A stretch of 64,000 nucleotides of DNA, from positions 1,674,001 to 1,738,000 of the forward strand of contig NZ_CBDCGN010000002.1 in NCBI RefSeq assembly GCF_965216805.1, read 5' to 3'. A model generated the notes under the pieces. The model worked only from the letters and a program-made list of their open reading frames with translations. It did no database searches and was not told where the DNA came from. The DNA comes from Panacagrimonas sp965216805. GTDB taxonomy: Bacteria; Pseudomonadota; Gammaproteobacteria; Nevskiales; Nevskiaceae. Of this stretch, positions 1-8,832 are shown one piece after another. How positions within the stretch are numbered: the stretch's first letter is position 1; each line of letters opens with the position of its first letter. Made by a program: the position numbers and the translations under genes.

Positions 1-1467
1 GTAGATAGTGGATTCGTCCCAGTGCTTGCCGATCAGCATCATGCCCACCGGCAGGCCGTCGCTGAAGCCGCAGTTGATCGAGATGGCCGGATGTCCGGTG
101 GCGTCGAAAGGGCAGGTGTTGCCGAGCATCTCGAATCCGCGGGCGACGATGTCGGAGATGCTGGCGTCCGGCCCTGGCAGCCGGGTGGCCTTGAGCGGCA
201 GGGTCGGCATCAGCAGCACATCGTAGTTCGCCAGCGCCGCGTCGTAGGCGGCGATGACGCGACGCACCAGGTTCTGCGCCTTGGCGTAATGCAGGCCGCG
301 ATGCTTGTTGAGCATGTACTGTCCCATCAGCATGGTGACCTTGAGCGTCTCCGACAGTTCGTCGGCGCGCTCGCGCCAGCCGTCGTGGGCTTTCATCAGG
401 CTGGGCAGGTACAGACCCTTCCAGTTAAAGCCGAAGCCGTTGCCGTGCATCATCTGCATGGTGGCGCCTTCGTGCGCGATGGCCGACCACACCGCCGGGG
501 CCAGGGTATGCATGGGGATGGAGATTTCGTCCACCTTGGCGCCGAGCTTCTTGAACAATGCGGCACCCTTGAGCACCAGATCGTTCACGTCGGATTCGGC
601 GTTGGGCAGCATGAAGCCCTCCTTGACCACGCCGATTTTCAGGCCCTTGGCCTTGTGCCCCAATGCCTCGGTGTACTTGGCGGTCTTGATGCCGATCTGA
701 CGCGGATCGAGTCCATCGGCGCCGGCCAGCACTTCCAGCAGCAACGCGCTGTCCGCGACCGTGGCGGTGATGGGCCCGATGTGATCGACGGTTGCTTCGA
801 TCGGCATGATACCGGTGTAGGGCACCAGACCGTGCGTCGCCTTCATGCCCACGGTTCCGCAATACGACGAGGGCATGCGGATGGAGCCCCCCTGGTCGCT
901 GCCGAGTGCCATGTCCACTTCGCCGGCTGCAACCAGCGCCGCGCTGCCGGAAGACGAGCCGCCGGCCGAATAGCCGGGCTTGTGCGGGTTGATCACCGCA
1001 CCCATCGAATTGGTGTGGCTGCCGCCGGAGAAGCAGAACAGCTCGCAGTGCGCCTTGCCCATGATCACGCCGCCTGCGTCAAGGATGCGCTCGATGATGG
1101 TGGCGTCGATCTCCGGCACGTAGCCCTGCAGGGTCGAAGACCCGTTCATCATCGGTACGCCGGCGACGCAGACGTTGTCCTTGATGGCGAAGGTCTTGCC
1201 CTTGAGCTTGCCGCTCTTGGCGCCGCGGATTTCGGACTTGTAGTACCAGGCCTTGTAGCGATTCTCCTCGGCGCTGGGCATGTAGCCCGGCGTACGCGGG
1301 TACTTCACCCGCGGCAATTCGTCGCCCATCTGATCCAGCAGATTGTAGGCACCGACGGTGGGCACCATCAGCGCCAGGTATTCCTCGATCTGCGTCGGCG
1401 AAAGATGCATGCCGAGCTGTTCGGCGATGTCGGCCATCTCTTCGTGGGTGGGCTGCTTGACGCTCAT
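1..1467 (-). CDS. amidase signature family enzyme (3' end beyond window)
   Basis: Amidase-signature serine hydrolase, expected to hydrolyse an amide to a carboxylate and ammonia in the cytoplasm. The Ser-cisSer-Lys triad is visible: Lys96 in AIKDN, the cis-serine near 171 in AGGSSSGSAA and the nucleophile Ser195 in DQGGSIRMPS. The 489 residues in the window end at HWDESTIY, so only a short C-terminal tail should be missing. The ATG at 1467 follows a clear GGGGAGAC ribosome site. It is divergent from a nitrile hydratase operon 347 bases away. Family knowledge suggests it completes the pathway nitrile to amide to acid. Substrate range cannot be read from sequence. Confidence 0.93.
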   Translation of the reverse strand, partial: MSVKQPTHEEMADIAEQLGMHLSPTQIEEYLALMVPTVGAYNLLDQMGDELPRVKYPRTPGYMPSAEENRYKAWYYKSEIRGAKSGKLKGKTFAIKDNVCVAGVPMMNGSSTLQGYVPEIDATIIERILDAGGVIMGKAHCELFCFSGGSHTNSMGAVINPHKPGYSAGGSSSGSAALVAAGEVDMALGSDQGGSIRMPSSYCGTVGMKATHGLVPYTGIMPIEATVDHIGPITATVADSALLLEVLAGADGLDPRQIGIKTAKYTEALGHKAKGLKIGVVKEGFMLPNAESDVNDLVLKGAALFKKLGAKVDEISIPMHTLAPAVWSAIAHEGATMQMMHGNGFGFNWKGLYLPSLMKAHDGWRERADELSETLKVTMLMGQYMLNKHRGLHYAKAQNLVRRVIAAYDAALANYDVLLMPTLPLKATRLPGPDASISDIVARGFEMLGNTCPFDATGHPAISINCGFSDGLPVGMMLIGKHWDESTIY

Positions 1468-1608
1468 ATCGTCTCCCCGTGCTTTTGATACGCCTTTGGT
1501 GCACCTTGAATAGCCGAGCATTCGCCACCCTGCAATCAGGGCGATTCCCTTCGATCGACTGCTATGCCGATCAGCGGGGTGTTGTATCTCATCACTTGGC
1601 GCGTAATG

Positions 1609-1715
1609 GCTTCAAGAATCACGCAGAGGCGCAAGGAGAAGCGCAAAGACGCAAAGAAGAACACAAGGTCTTTTCAGTCCAGGCTTCCCTGCGTCTTTGC
1701 GTGATTCCTTGACGC
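1609..1715. repeat. imperfect palindromic intergenic element
   Basis: The 347-base gap 1468-1814 between the divergent amidase and nitrile hydratase genes holds this element. Its left arm (1609-1633) and right arm (1690-1715) are inverted copies sharing the core AATCACGCA-R-AG-R-CGCA, with few mismatches. The middle contains short direct iterations of GCGCAAAGACGCAAAG. It resembles dispersed palindromic or MITE-like intergenic repeats. No ORF was found in it. The rest of the gap should contain the two divergent promoters, but I could not assign convincing -35/-10 boxes. Confidence 0.6.
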
Positions 1716-1814
1716 TTTCCGGCCACAGGTCGCTCGACAGTGACGCCCCTCCATTGACGCCCCGGCAGGCGCTGGCTAACTTCGTCCGCATCGCGCTTCG
1801 CATGAGGATGTTCC

Positions 1815-2444
1815 GTGGCCCACGACCATCATGATCACGATCACCACAACGCGCCGCCTTCGGACACAGCGTTGCGGGTCAAGGCGATCGAATCGCTGCT
1901 GACCGAAAAGGGGCTGATCGTGCCGGAGGCGCTGGACGCGATCGTCGACACCTATCAGTCCCGGGTCGGACCGCGCAACGGCGCCCGGGTGGTGGCCAAG
2001 GCCTGGAGCGATCCGGACTATCGCAAGCGGCTGCTGGACAACAGCACCGCCGCCATCGCCGAGCTGGGTTACAGCGGCGTACAGGGCGAGGACATGGTAG
2101 TGGTGGAGAACACGCCGCAGGTGCACAACATGGTCGTGTGCACGCTGTGCTCCTGTTATCCCTGGCCGACCCTGGGCCTGCCACCGGTCTGGTACAAGAG
2201 CGCGCCATATCGTTCGCGTGCGGTGATCGATCCGCGCGGCGTACTGAAGGAATTCGGCGTCGACATTGCGGACGACACCGAGGTGCGCGTGTGGGACAGC
2301 AATGCCGAGCTGCGCTATTTCGTGCTGCCGATGCGGCCGGCGGGAACCGAGGGCTTGGACGAGGAGCAACTGGCCGAACTGGTCACGCGCGATTCCATGA
2401 TCGGCACCGGCCTGCCCAAGCTCCCGATCGGAGGCGTGCCGTGA
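1815..2444 (+). CDS. nthA: nitrile hydratase alpha subunit, cobalt type
   Basis: Catalytic alpha subunit of nitrile hydratase, which hydrates nitriles to amides with a non-corrin cobalt centre. The metal-binding claw VCTLCSC is at residues 108-114 (Cys109, Cys112, Ser113, Cys114). Threonine at 110 is the cobalt-type marker; iron enzymes carry serine. The N-terminus is His/Asp rich (MAHDHHDHDHH), as I recall for Pseudomonas/Comamonas cobalt enzymes. The length of 209 residues is normal. Start is GTG at 1815, preceded by GAGGA at 1804-1808. The stop overlaps the beta-subunit GTG start (GTGA), so the two are translationally coupled. Confidence 0.97.
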   Translation: MAHDHHDHDHHNAPPSDTALRVKAIESLLTEKGLIVPEALDAIVDTYQSRVGPRNGARVVAKAWSDPDYRKRLLDNSTAAIAELGYSGVQGEDMVVVENTPQVHNMVVCTLCSCYPWPTLGLPPVWYKSAPYRSRAVIDPRGVLKEFGVDIADDTEVRVWDSNAELRYFVLPMRPAGTEGLDEEQLAELVTRDSMIGTGLPKLPIGGVP

Positions 2445-3127
2445 ACGGCGTCCACGATCTGGGCGGCCTGCAGAGCTTCGGCCCGATCCTGCGCGAAGAC
2501 AACGAACCGTACTTCCATCAGCGCTGGGAAGAGCGCGTGTTCGGTTTGTTTTTCGGGTGTTTCGCTGGCGGCCACTTCAACGTGGACATGTTTCGCGCCG
2601 TCATCGAGCTGATGCCCGGCGACGAATACCTGCGCACGTCGTATTACGAGCACTGGCTGCACGCCATCGAACACCTGCTGATCGCCAACGGCGCGTTGAC
2701 GCGCGAGGCCATCGCCGAAGCCTGCCGGCGGGGTGGCGAAGTCGGCGCACAGCGCGCCGCGCCGACCGCTGCGCTGCCGGTGGAGATGGTGGACGGCCTG
2801 ATTCGTACCGGCGCGTCTACGCGCATGGCGGACACCATTGCGCCGCGCTTTCAGGCGGGCGATAAGGTTCTTGCGCGCAATCACCATCCGGTCACGCACA
2901 CCCGTATTCCACGCTACATCAAGGGCAGGCACGGCACCGTGCAGCGCGACCACGGTGTGTTCTCCTTCAACGACACCGTCGCCCACGGTCTCGGCCATAA
3001 GCCGCAACACGTCTACAGCGTGCGCTTTGCCGCCCAGGAGCTGTGGGGCCCGCAGGCGTCGGCCCGCGACTCGGTGTGCATCGATCTATTCGACGACTAT
3101 CTGGACGCGGACACCCGCGCGGCATGA
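2441..3127 (+). CDS. nthB: nitrile hydratase beta subunit
   Basis: Beta subunit of the heterodimeric nitrile hydratase, 228 residues. It begins MNGVHDLGGLQSFGP, a typical beta N-terminus, and ends in the SH3-like barrel (FQAGDKVLARN through YSVRFAAQELWG) that packs against the alpha-subunit active site. Start is GTG at 2441 inside the alpha stop region. The stop overlaps the next gene's ATG (ATGA at 3124-3127). Gene order alpha-beta-activator is the one known for cobalt enzymes that mature by subunit swapping. Confidence 0.96.
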   Translation: MNGVHDLGGLQSFGPILREDNEPYFHQRWEERVFGLFFGCFAGGHFNVDMFRAVIELMPGDEYLRTSYYEHWLHAIEHLLIANGALTREAIAEACRRGGEVGAQRAAPTAALPVEMVDGLIRTGASTRMADTIAPRFQAGDKVLARNHHPVTHTRIPRYIKGRHGTVQRDHGVFSFNDTVAHGLGHKPQHVYSVRFAAQELWGPQASARDSVCIDLFDDYLDADTRAA

Positions 3128-3489
3128 GCGCGCCGCAGTCGGTGCCGCCGCTGCCGGAACTGCCACGCGATGACGGCGGACCGGTTTTTCGCGAGCCCTG
3201 GGAGGCGCAGGCGTTTGCGCTCGCAATTCAGTTGCACCAACGCGGACTGTTCACCTGGACCGAATGGGCCGATGCGCTCAGCGCCGAGATCCGCGCCGTG
3301 CGCGAACGCGGCGAGCGCGACAGCGGCGAGCACTACTACCGGCATTGGCTGCGCGCGCTGGAGTCCCTGTTGCATTCCAAGGGCGTGGCCGACGAAGCCG
3401 CGCTGGCGGCACGTCGCGCCCACCTGCTCGAACACTGGCCCAGCGGGCACGATCACGTTGCCCGCCGCCAACCGGTGGCCGTGGGCTGA
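3124..3489 (+). CDS. nitrile hydratase activator, P14K-like
   Basis: 121-residue protein related to the helical N-terminal part of the nitrile hydratase beta subunit (GPVFREPWEAQAFALAI, YYRHWLRALESLL). This family includes P14K-type self-subunit-swapping chaperones, which carry the alpha subunit during cobalt insertion and cysteine oxidation and then exchange it into the mature enzyme. It overlaps the beta gene by 4 bases. His/Asp residues near the C-terminus (GHDHVARR) could help metal handling; that is inference. Confidence 0.88.
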   Translation: MSAPQSVPPLPELPRDDGGPVFREPWEAQAFALAIQLHQRGLFTWTEWADALSAEIRAVRERGERDSGEHYYRHWLRALESLLHSKGVADEAALAARRAHLLEHWPSGHDHVARRQPVAVG

Positions 3490-3573
3490 ACACCGGCACG
3501 GTCGGGGTTCGCCGGCATCCGCGCGACCGGACTGGCGCCGACACAACAAGACCATCGGGGGAGAGCGCGCTGG

Positions 3574-4128
3574 ATGAAAGTCGTCGAAGAAGAAGGCATG
3601 GGCACGCTGGAGATTTTTCCGCTGCCGGTGGATCGGGAAACGCTGCGCGGCCTGCTGACCGAAGTATTCGCCGAGCACTGGCAGGCGGTGCGTTTCGGCA
3701 TCCTGATCCAGGGCGCGGTGTTCGAGATCGCCGCCCCCAACGCGCCGCACAAGGTATCCATGCTGGATGGCTATCTGACGGTGGATTTCGGTGCCTGGCA
3801 TTTTCATCTATGCATCGGCGAACACCGCGGCACCGCCGAGAACCCGGTCTCGAGCGGTCTGGCCATCCACCGGCGTACCGCGCGTGCCGAGCTGTATCGC
3901 ATGGTCAGCGGCGATGCGCCCACGTCCTGGGGACTGCGCCTGTACAACGGCGCCGGCGAACAGCAGCTCACCGTCATGCTGCCCAATCCCTTTCTGTCGC
4001 ACGAGATGGGCCTGTTGGCGGAGCCGCAGTGGGAGCAGTTGGCGCTGTGGGACCGGCTTCGTCACCGCTATCTGGGACTGGATGCCGATCCGCGCGATCG
4101 CAGCGGCAAGCGCTTCGTGCACGGTTGA
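3574..4128 (+). CDS. conserved unknown protein of the nitrile hydratase cluster
   Basis: 184-residue soluble protein with no signal peptide or membrane segment. I do not recognise a function. The central part (GAVFEIAAPNAPHKVSMLDG, WHFHLCIGEHRG) is rich in His and ends in a helical segment rich in Trp and Leu. Start ATG 3574 follows GGGGGAGAG about ten bases upstream. It lies 84 bases after the P14K-like gene on the same strand and is probably cotranscribed. A role tied to nitrile hydratase maturation or nitrile metabolism is guessed only from position. Confidence 0.8.
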   Translation: MKVVEEEGMGTLEIFPLPVDRETLRGLLTEVFAEHWQAVRFGILIQGAVFEIAAPNAPHKVSMLDGYLTVDFGAWHFHLCIGEHRGTAENPVSSGLAIHRRTARAELYRMVSGDAPTSWGLRLYNGAGEQQLTVMLPNPFLSHEMGLLAEPQWEQLALWDRLRHRYLGLDADPRDRSGKRFVHG

Positions 4129-4163
4129 GTCGGCCCGATCGGATTCCGTCGCCGTCCGTTCGC

Positions 4164-4550
4164 TCAGATCGTGGCGCCGTGCGCCAGCAGCACCGCGCGG
4201 TCCACGTGGTGAAGCGCGGACTCGTGCGTGCTGGCCAGCACCACGGCGGGCGCCATGCCGGCCTCATAGGCTTCCTTCCAGCGCAGCACACAGACGCACC
4301 AGCGGTCGCCCGGCTTGAGTCCGGGGAAATCGTATTCCGGCCGCGGCGTCATCAAGTCGTTGCCGCGCGTCTGCGAAAAGATCAGGAACTCGGTGCTCAT
4401 CACGGCGCAGACCACATGACGTCCGTGGTCGTGTTCGTCGGTCCGGCAGTAGCCGTCGCGGAAGAATCCGGTTACCGGGTCGGTGCAACATGCCTGCAGC
4501 AGCCCGCTGAGGACGTTGCGTTGATGCCTGCTGCCGGAATCGTCGGCCAT
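4164..4550 (-). CDS. DUF2237 family protein
   Basis: 128-residue protein matching the DUF2237 family by its conserved blocks: NVLSGLLQACCTDPVTGFFR, then HVVCAVMSTEFL, then PGLKPGDRWCVC and ASTHESAL. Function is unknown; several conserved cysteines are present. Start ATG at 4550 gives the family's usual N-terminus. An upstream in-frame extension to 4694 has low-complexity content and was not used. It converges with the nitrile hydratase operon, which ends 36 bases away. Confidence 0.88.
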   Translation of the reverse strand: MADDSGSRHQRNVLSGLLQACCTDPVTGFFRDGYCRTDEHDHGRHVVCAVMSTEFLIFSQTRGNDLMTPRPEYDFPGLKPGDRWCVCVLRWKEAYEAGMAPAVVLASTHESALHHVDRAVLLAHGATI

Positions 4551-4627
4551 GGTGTATCCGCACTGATGGTTGGGATTTGCGTATGTGGCCGGTCCCGGGC
4601 CGGCCAAGCCAGGCGCGGCGATCGGCA

Positions 4628-4646
4628 GTCCCGGTTTCGCCGGGAC
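4628..4646. terminator. GC-rich hairpin downstream of the RND operon
   Basis: Perfect 7 bp stem GTCCCGG / CCGGGAC with loop TTTCG. It lies 112 bases past the end of the minus-strand RND gene. There is no clear T tract, so intrinsic termination is only possible. A second near-palindrome (GGCCGGTCCCGGGCCGGCC) lies just before it. The 208-base gap 4551-4758 holds nothing else I could assign. Confidence 0.35.
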
Positions 4647-4758
4647 CCAGCCCGACTGCAGAGGCTGCATCCTCCGGCTCAGCACGATGTGCATGCGTCC
4701 CCGGCCGCCAAGCCGGACGAACGCGTCGATCGTAGCAGCGACGCGGCCGCCTGTGCGC

Positions 4759-7700
4759 TCAGCGGCGCAGCACGCGCAGCGCCAGCGGCGGCATCAGGAT
4801 CAGTCCGAGCAGGGTCGAAGACACCAGGCCGCCGACGATGACGATGGCCATCGGTCCTTCGATTTCCTGACCCGCCTCGCCGGACTGCAACGCGATCGGC
4901 AGCAGTGCGATGGCGGTGAGTGCGGCGGTGAGCAGCACCGGCGTCAGGCGTTCGCGCGCGCCGCGCTGCGCGGTGTCCAGGTTCCAGGTGCAGCCCTCGG
5001 CCCTGAGCAGGTGGTCGTAGTGCCATAGCAGCATGATGCCGTTGCGCGCGGCAATGCCGAACAGGGTGACGAAGCCCACCAGCGATCCTATCGACAGGAT
5101 GCCGCCGGTGATGGCCACCGCCACCACACCGCCGACCAGTGCCAGCGGACCCGACAGCAGCACCAGCGCGGTACGCCGCCAGTCGCCGAAGCTGACCATC
5201 AACACCAGCACGATGACCACGCCGATGGCGGCGCTGCGCCAGGCCAGATCGCGCGCGGCCGCGGCCTGGGCCTCGGCGGTGCCGGTGAAGCGCAGGCTGA
5301 CGCCGGGCGGCAGATCGCCATGCTCGGCGATGGCCTGCCTGGCGGCGCGCACGAAGCCGGCGATGTCGCGGGTGTCGGGATTGGCGGTGACCAGCTGCCG
5401 GCGCAGCGCGCCTTCGTGTTCGATGATGCTGTGCTGTTCTTCGATGCCGATATGCGCCACCTGGCTCAGCGCCACGGTGGCACCCGAGGCCGCGCGCAGA
5501 TGCAGGCGGCCGAGGGCTTCGGGCGTGCTGCCAGCCGTATCCTGCATTCGCAAGCTGACCGGGGTCACCCGGTCGCCGGCGCGGATCTGGGCAACGGCAA
5601 TGCCCTGGTGCGCCGCCTGCACCGCCTGGAACACTTCGGAGGCACGCACGCCGTACACGGCCAGCCGGTCGGGCAGGGGACGCACGACCAGCGCGGGGGC
5701 GCGCACCGGCACCCGTACGCGCACGTCGGCAGCGTCGGGCAGTTCGCGCAGCAAGTCGGCCAGCCGGTAGGCGGCGCGATCCAGATCGTCGAGGTCGGGA
5801 CCGAACAGGGTGATCACCACCGCGGCGCTGACGCCGGTGATGGACTCGTGAATGCGCTCGCCGAGAAAGGTCGTGACCTCGCCGTGAATGCCGGGCGTGG
5901 ACATCAGGATGTCGCGCGCCTCGCGACGCAGGCGCGCCTCGTTGCGCGCGTCGGTCGGATGCAGCGCGACGTGGAATTCGGCGCGATTGGCGCCCCAGGT
6001 ATCTTCGGCGGCCTCGGCGCGACCGAGCTGCACCTCGGCAGTTCTGACCTCGGGCATCGCCAGCAGCCGGTCGAGCATCTGCTTGCCCCAGGTGCGCATG
6101 GCGTTGAAGCCGGCATCGGACGGTGCGGCGAGCTGCGCCACGATATGGCCTTCGTTGAAGTCGGGCAGCAGCTCGCGGCCGAAGCGGCTCATGGCGTAAG
6201 CGCTGACCAGGGTCAGCAGCAGCAGACCGACGACCACTGCGGACAGATGCCGATGCAGCGGCACCAGCGCGCGTGCCTGCAGGGTCTTGAGCCATTCCAG
6301 GAATTGCATCTCCGGCGGTGGCGGCCGGTTGCGCAGCATCAGCCAGCACAGTGCAGGGGTGACCGTGAGCGCCACCAGCAGCGATGCCGCCACCGCCAGC
6401 ATGAAGGACAGCGCCAACGGCCGGAAGAACGCACCCTGGATGTCTTCCAGCATCAGCATCGGCACGAAGACCAGCAGCACCACCAGAGTGGCGTAGACCA
6501 CCGGCAGACGCACTTCCCTTGAAGCCGTGTAGATGGTATCGAACACCGATACCTCGGGCCGGCGTTCGCGCAGGCGCCGGCCGATGTTCTCCACGTCGAT
6601 CACGCCGTCGTCGACCACCACGCCCACCGCCACCGCCAGGCCGCCGATGGTCATCGTGTTGAGGCTCACGCCCAGCGCCTGCAGCACCGCGACCGCGGCC
6701 AGCAGCGACAGCGGAATCGAAATGAACGAGATCAGTGCCGTGCGCCATTCGCGCAGTGCAAAGATCAGCAGCGCAAACGCCAGGCCGGCGCCCAGCAGCA
6801 GCGCGCCGCGCAGATGATCGAAGGCGGTGATGATGAAATTGGCCGGGCGCTGCAGCGCCGGAATCATCTCCACGCCGGCTGCATCCATCGCCGGCTGCAG
6901 CTCCTCCAGCGCCGCTTCCACCGCCAGGGTCACCGACAGGGTGTTGGCGCCGTACTGGCTGGCCATCGAGATCAGCACGCCGGGCCGGCCCATGATGATG
7001 GCATCGCTGAAGGCGGGCGCCGGACCGTCGACCACGCGAGCCACATCGCCGATGCGCAGCGGCGCACCGGGGGTTGCGCGCAGCAGGGCCTGTTCGATGT
7101 CCTCGGCGCTGGCGGCGGTGCCGGATGCCTGCAGGACCAGCCGCTGCGAGGCGGTCTCGCGAAAGCCCAGGCCCGGCGCGCCGGCGACGTCGCGCGCCGC
7201 GTGCATGAAGTCGTCCAGGGTCAGCCCATGGGCGGCCAGAGCCGTCGGCGCCACGACGATCTGGATCTCGCGCACCTGGCCGCCGTACAGCGCGGCGCGC
7301 GCCACGCCGGGCACGCCCAGCAGCTGCGGGCGAATGGTCCACTGCACGAAGTCGCGCAACTGCATGGGGTCGAGCCGCTCGCTGACGAAGCCGACCTTGA
7401 GCAGGTCCATGGTCGACGAGGTCAGCGGCGACACGCTGGGGACGGCGACCCCCGCCGGCAGAAAGCTGGGCGCCCCCGCCAGCTGTTCGCTGACGATCTG
7501 GCGCTGTCGCACCGGGTCTCCGGGGCCGAAGCTCACCCGCACCACCGACAGGCCCTGTAGGGATTCCGAGCTGATCTTGGTGACGCCGGTGGCACCGTTG
7601 AGCACCGATTCCAGCGGATGCGTGACCAGGGTTTCGACCTGCTCGGCAGAGAGTCCCGGTGCCTCGGTCTGCACCACGAACAGCGCCGGCACGAATTCCG

Positions 7701-7818
7701 GAAAGACGTCGAAGGTCGCGCGCCGCAGCATCTCCACGCCCGCCACCAGCGCCAAGGCCGCCGCCACCGCCACCACGGCGGCGTGACGCAGACACAGATG
7801 GATCAGGCCGGACAGCAT
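4759..7818 (-). CDS. RND efflux permease, CzcA/CusA-like
   Basis: 1019-residue inner-membrane RND pump. It has the duplicated layout of six transmembrane helices and large periplasmic loops per half. The N-terminus (RATFDVFPEFVPALFVVQTE) and the charged TM4 segment near residue 400 (VGVVVDDGVIDVENI) resemble the heavy-metal CzcA/CusA branch, including the proton-relay Asp. It uses proton motive force to drive export through the adaptor and outer-membrane factor encoded upstream. Gene order is outer-membrane factor, adaptor, pump, all on the minus strand. Substrate (metal or organic) is not decided by sequence. Confidence 0.92.
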   Translation of the reverse strand: MLSGLIHLCLRHAAVVAVAAALALVAGVEMLRRATFDVFPEFVPALFVVQTEAPGLSAEQVETLVTHPLESVLNGATGVTKISSESLQGLSVVRVSFGPGDPVRQRQIVSEQLAGAPSFLPAGVAVPSVSPLTSSTMDLLKVGFVSERLDPMQLRDFVQWTIRPQLLGVPGVARAALYGGQVREIQIVVAPTALAAHGLTLDDFMHAARDVAGAPGLGFRETASQRLVLQASGTAASAEDIEQALLRATPGAPLRIGDVARVVDGPAPAFSDAIIMGRPGVLISMASQYGANTLSVTLAVEAALEELQPAMDAAGVEMIPALQRPANFIITAFDHLRGALLLGAGLAFALLIFALREWRTALISFISIPLSLLAAVAVLQALGVSLNTMTIGGLAVAVGVVVDDGVIDVENIGRRLRERRPEVSVFDTIYTASREVRLPVVYATLVVLLVFVPMLMLEDIQGAFFRPLALSFMLAVAASLLVALTVTPALCWLMLRNRPPPPEMQFLEWLKTLQARALVPLHRHLSAVVVGLLLLTLVSAYAMSRFGRELLPDFNEGHIVAQLAAPSDAGFNAMRTWGKQMLDRLLAMPEVRTAEVQLGRAEAAEDTWGANRAEFHVALHPTDARNEARLRREARDILMSTPGIHGEVTTFLGERIHESITGVSAAVVITLFGPDLDDLDRAAYRLADLLRELPDAADVRVRVPVRAPALVVRPLPDRLAVYGVRASEVFQAVQAAHQGIAVAQIRAGDRVTPVSLRMQDTAGSTPEALGRLHLRAASGATVALSQVAHIGIEEQHSIIEHEGALRRQLVTANPDTRDIAGFVRAARQAIAEHGDLPPGVSLRFTGTAEAQAAAARDLAWRSAAIGVVIVLVLMVSFGDWRRTALVLLSGPLALVGGVVAVAITGGILSIGSLVGFVTLFGIAARNGIMLLWHYDHLLRAEGCTWNLDTAQRGARERLTPVLLTAALTAIALLPIALQSGEAGQEIEGPMAIVIVGGLVSSTLLGLILMPPLALRVLRR

Positions 7819-7821
7819 CGC

Positions 7822-8832
7822 TCAGTCGTCGTCATCGTCATCGTCATCGTCGGCACCGGCGCCGGCACGCAGCTTGGCCGCGGCGGCCCAGCGCAGGGTG
7901 GCGGCGTTGGTGCTGACGACCTCGGCGCCCGCATCGAGCTGCGCCGCCGGCGCGTCCACCAGCACCTGCTCTCCTGAGTCGAGCAGTACGCGCACCACCA
8001 CGCGCTCGAAACGCCGGGCGTCGCGGCGCACGTACACCGACGTGCCGCGACCGTCGGCGAGCAGCGCCCCGGCCGGAATCTGCAGACCGCTGACCAGCTG
8101 ACCGCTGGCGAAATCCAGCGCCACGCCTGCGCCGGCCGGCAGTGCCCGGCCCTCGTGCAGCAGCAGGAAGGCGTCGCCCGGCGTATCGGCGTCCAGGTTC
8201 GCGGCGCGGCCGATCACATGCAGGCTGCCGGTCACTGTTTGCGGGTCGCGATACCCGACCCGGACATCGTCGCTGTCGGCAAGGCGCAGGCCAGGGGCGG
8301 TCGCTGCGATCAGGCTGGCCTGCCCGTCCGCCACGCGTTGCGTCAGCGCGTGGCGCTGATGCGGGTCCATGGCGGCGATCGCCGGTCCCCATTGCAGCGC
8401 AAGCTGCAGCCGCGCCGCCTGCAGCCGCGCCTGGTCGGCCCGCGCCTGCGCCAGCGCGCTCTGCCACTGGCGCAGGGAGGCGTTCTCGCCGCCGCGATAG
8501 AGCTGCTCGCTGCGCGTGGCCTCGGCCTGCGAAGCGCTGAGGGCCGCCTCGAGGGCTGCGGTTTCCGCCTGCAGCGCCGCGAGCGCGGACAGGTCCAGCA
8601 CGCGACCAAAGGCAAGATGTCGATCGGCTTGTTGCGCGTGTTGTGCCGGCGTCACCTCGATGCCGAGCCGCGCTTGCTCTGCGGCCGTCAAGTGCACGTC
8701 GTCCAGCCCCAGCGCCGGAAGACTGCCAAGCGCCAGGAGCAGCAGCGCGGTTTTCAATGTGCGGTGTTGCCGCGGGACCGCCGGCAGCAACGGGCTTTGC
8801 TCATGAGCAACGGTTACCCGGTGCGGACTCAT
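7822..8832 (-). CDS. RND periplasmic adaptor (membrane fusion) protein with poly-Asp tail
   Basis: 336-residue HlyD/CusB-type adaptor linking pump to outer-membrane channel. A signal or anchor segment near 25-42 (TLKTALLLLALGSLPALG) is followed by an alpha-helical hairpin (AETAALEAALSASQAEATRS) and beta-barrel domains. The C-terminus is nine consecutive Asp residues, encoded by an imperfect GTC/ATC hexamer repeat on the plus strand at 7825-7851. That tail is unusual for an adaptor and may bind cations. ATG at 8832 follows AGGAG and overlaps the stop of the upstream gene (ATGA). Confidence 0.9.
   Translation of the reverse strand: MSPHRVTVAHEQSPLLPAVPRQHRTLKTALLLLALGSLPALGLDDVHLTAAEQARLGIEVTPAQHAQQADRHLAFGRVLDLSALAALQAETAALEAALSASQAEATRSEQLYRGGENASLRQWQSALAQARADQARLQAARLQLALQWGPAIAAMDPHQRHALTQRVADGQASLIAATAPGLRLADSDDVRVGYRDPQTVTGSLHVIGRAANLDADTPGDAFLLLHEGRALPAGAGVALDFASGQLVSGLQIPAGALLADGRGTSVYVRRDARRFERVVVRVLLDSGEQVLVDAPAAQLDAGAEVVSTNAATLRWAAAAKLRAGAGADDDDDDDDD

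Noticed and set aside
22..1488. 488-codon open frame on the plus strand
   Set aside because: It is the antisense of the amidase. The minus strand shows the amidase triad and family N-terminus; the plus frame is His/Gly/Arg rich without any motif.
4679..7795. 1038-codon open frame on the minus strand overlapping the RND pump in another frame
   Set aside because: Arg/Ala/Gly-rich translation with no motif; the RND frame carries all family signatures. High GC leaves alternative frames open.
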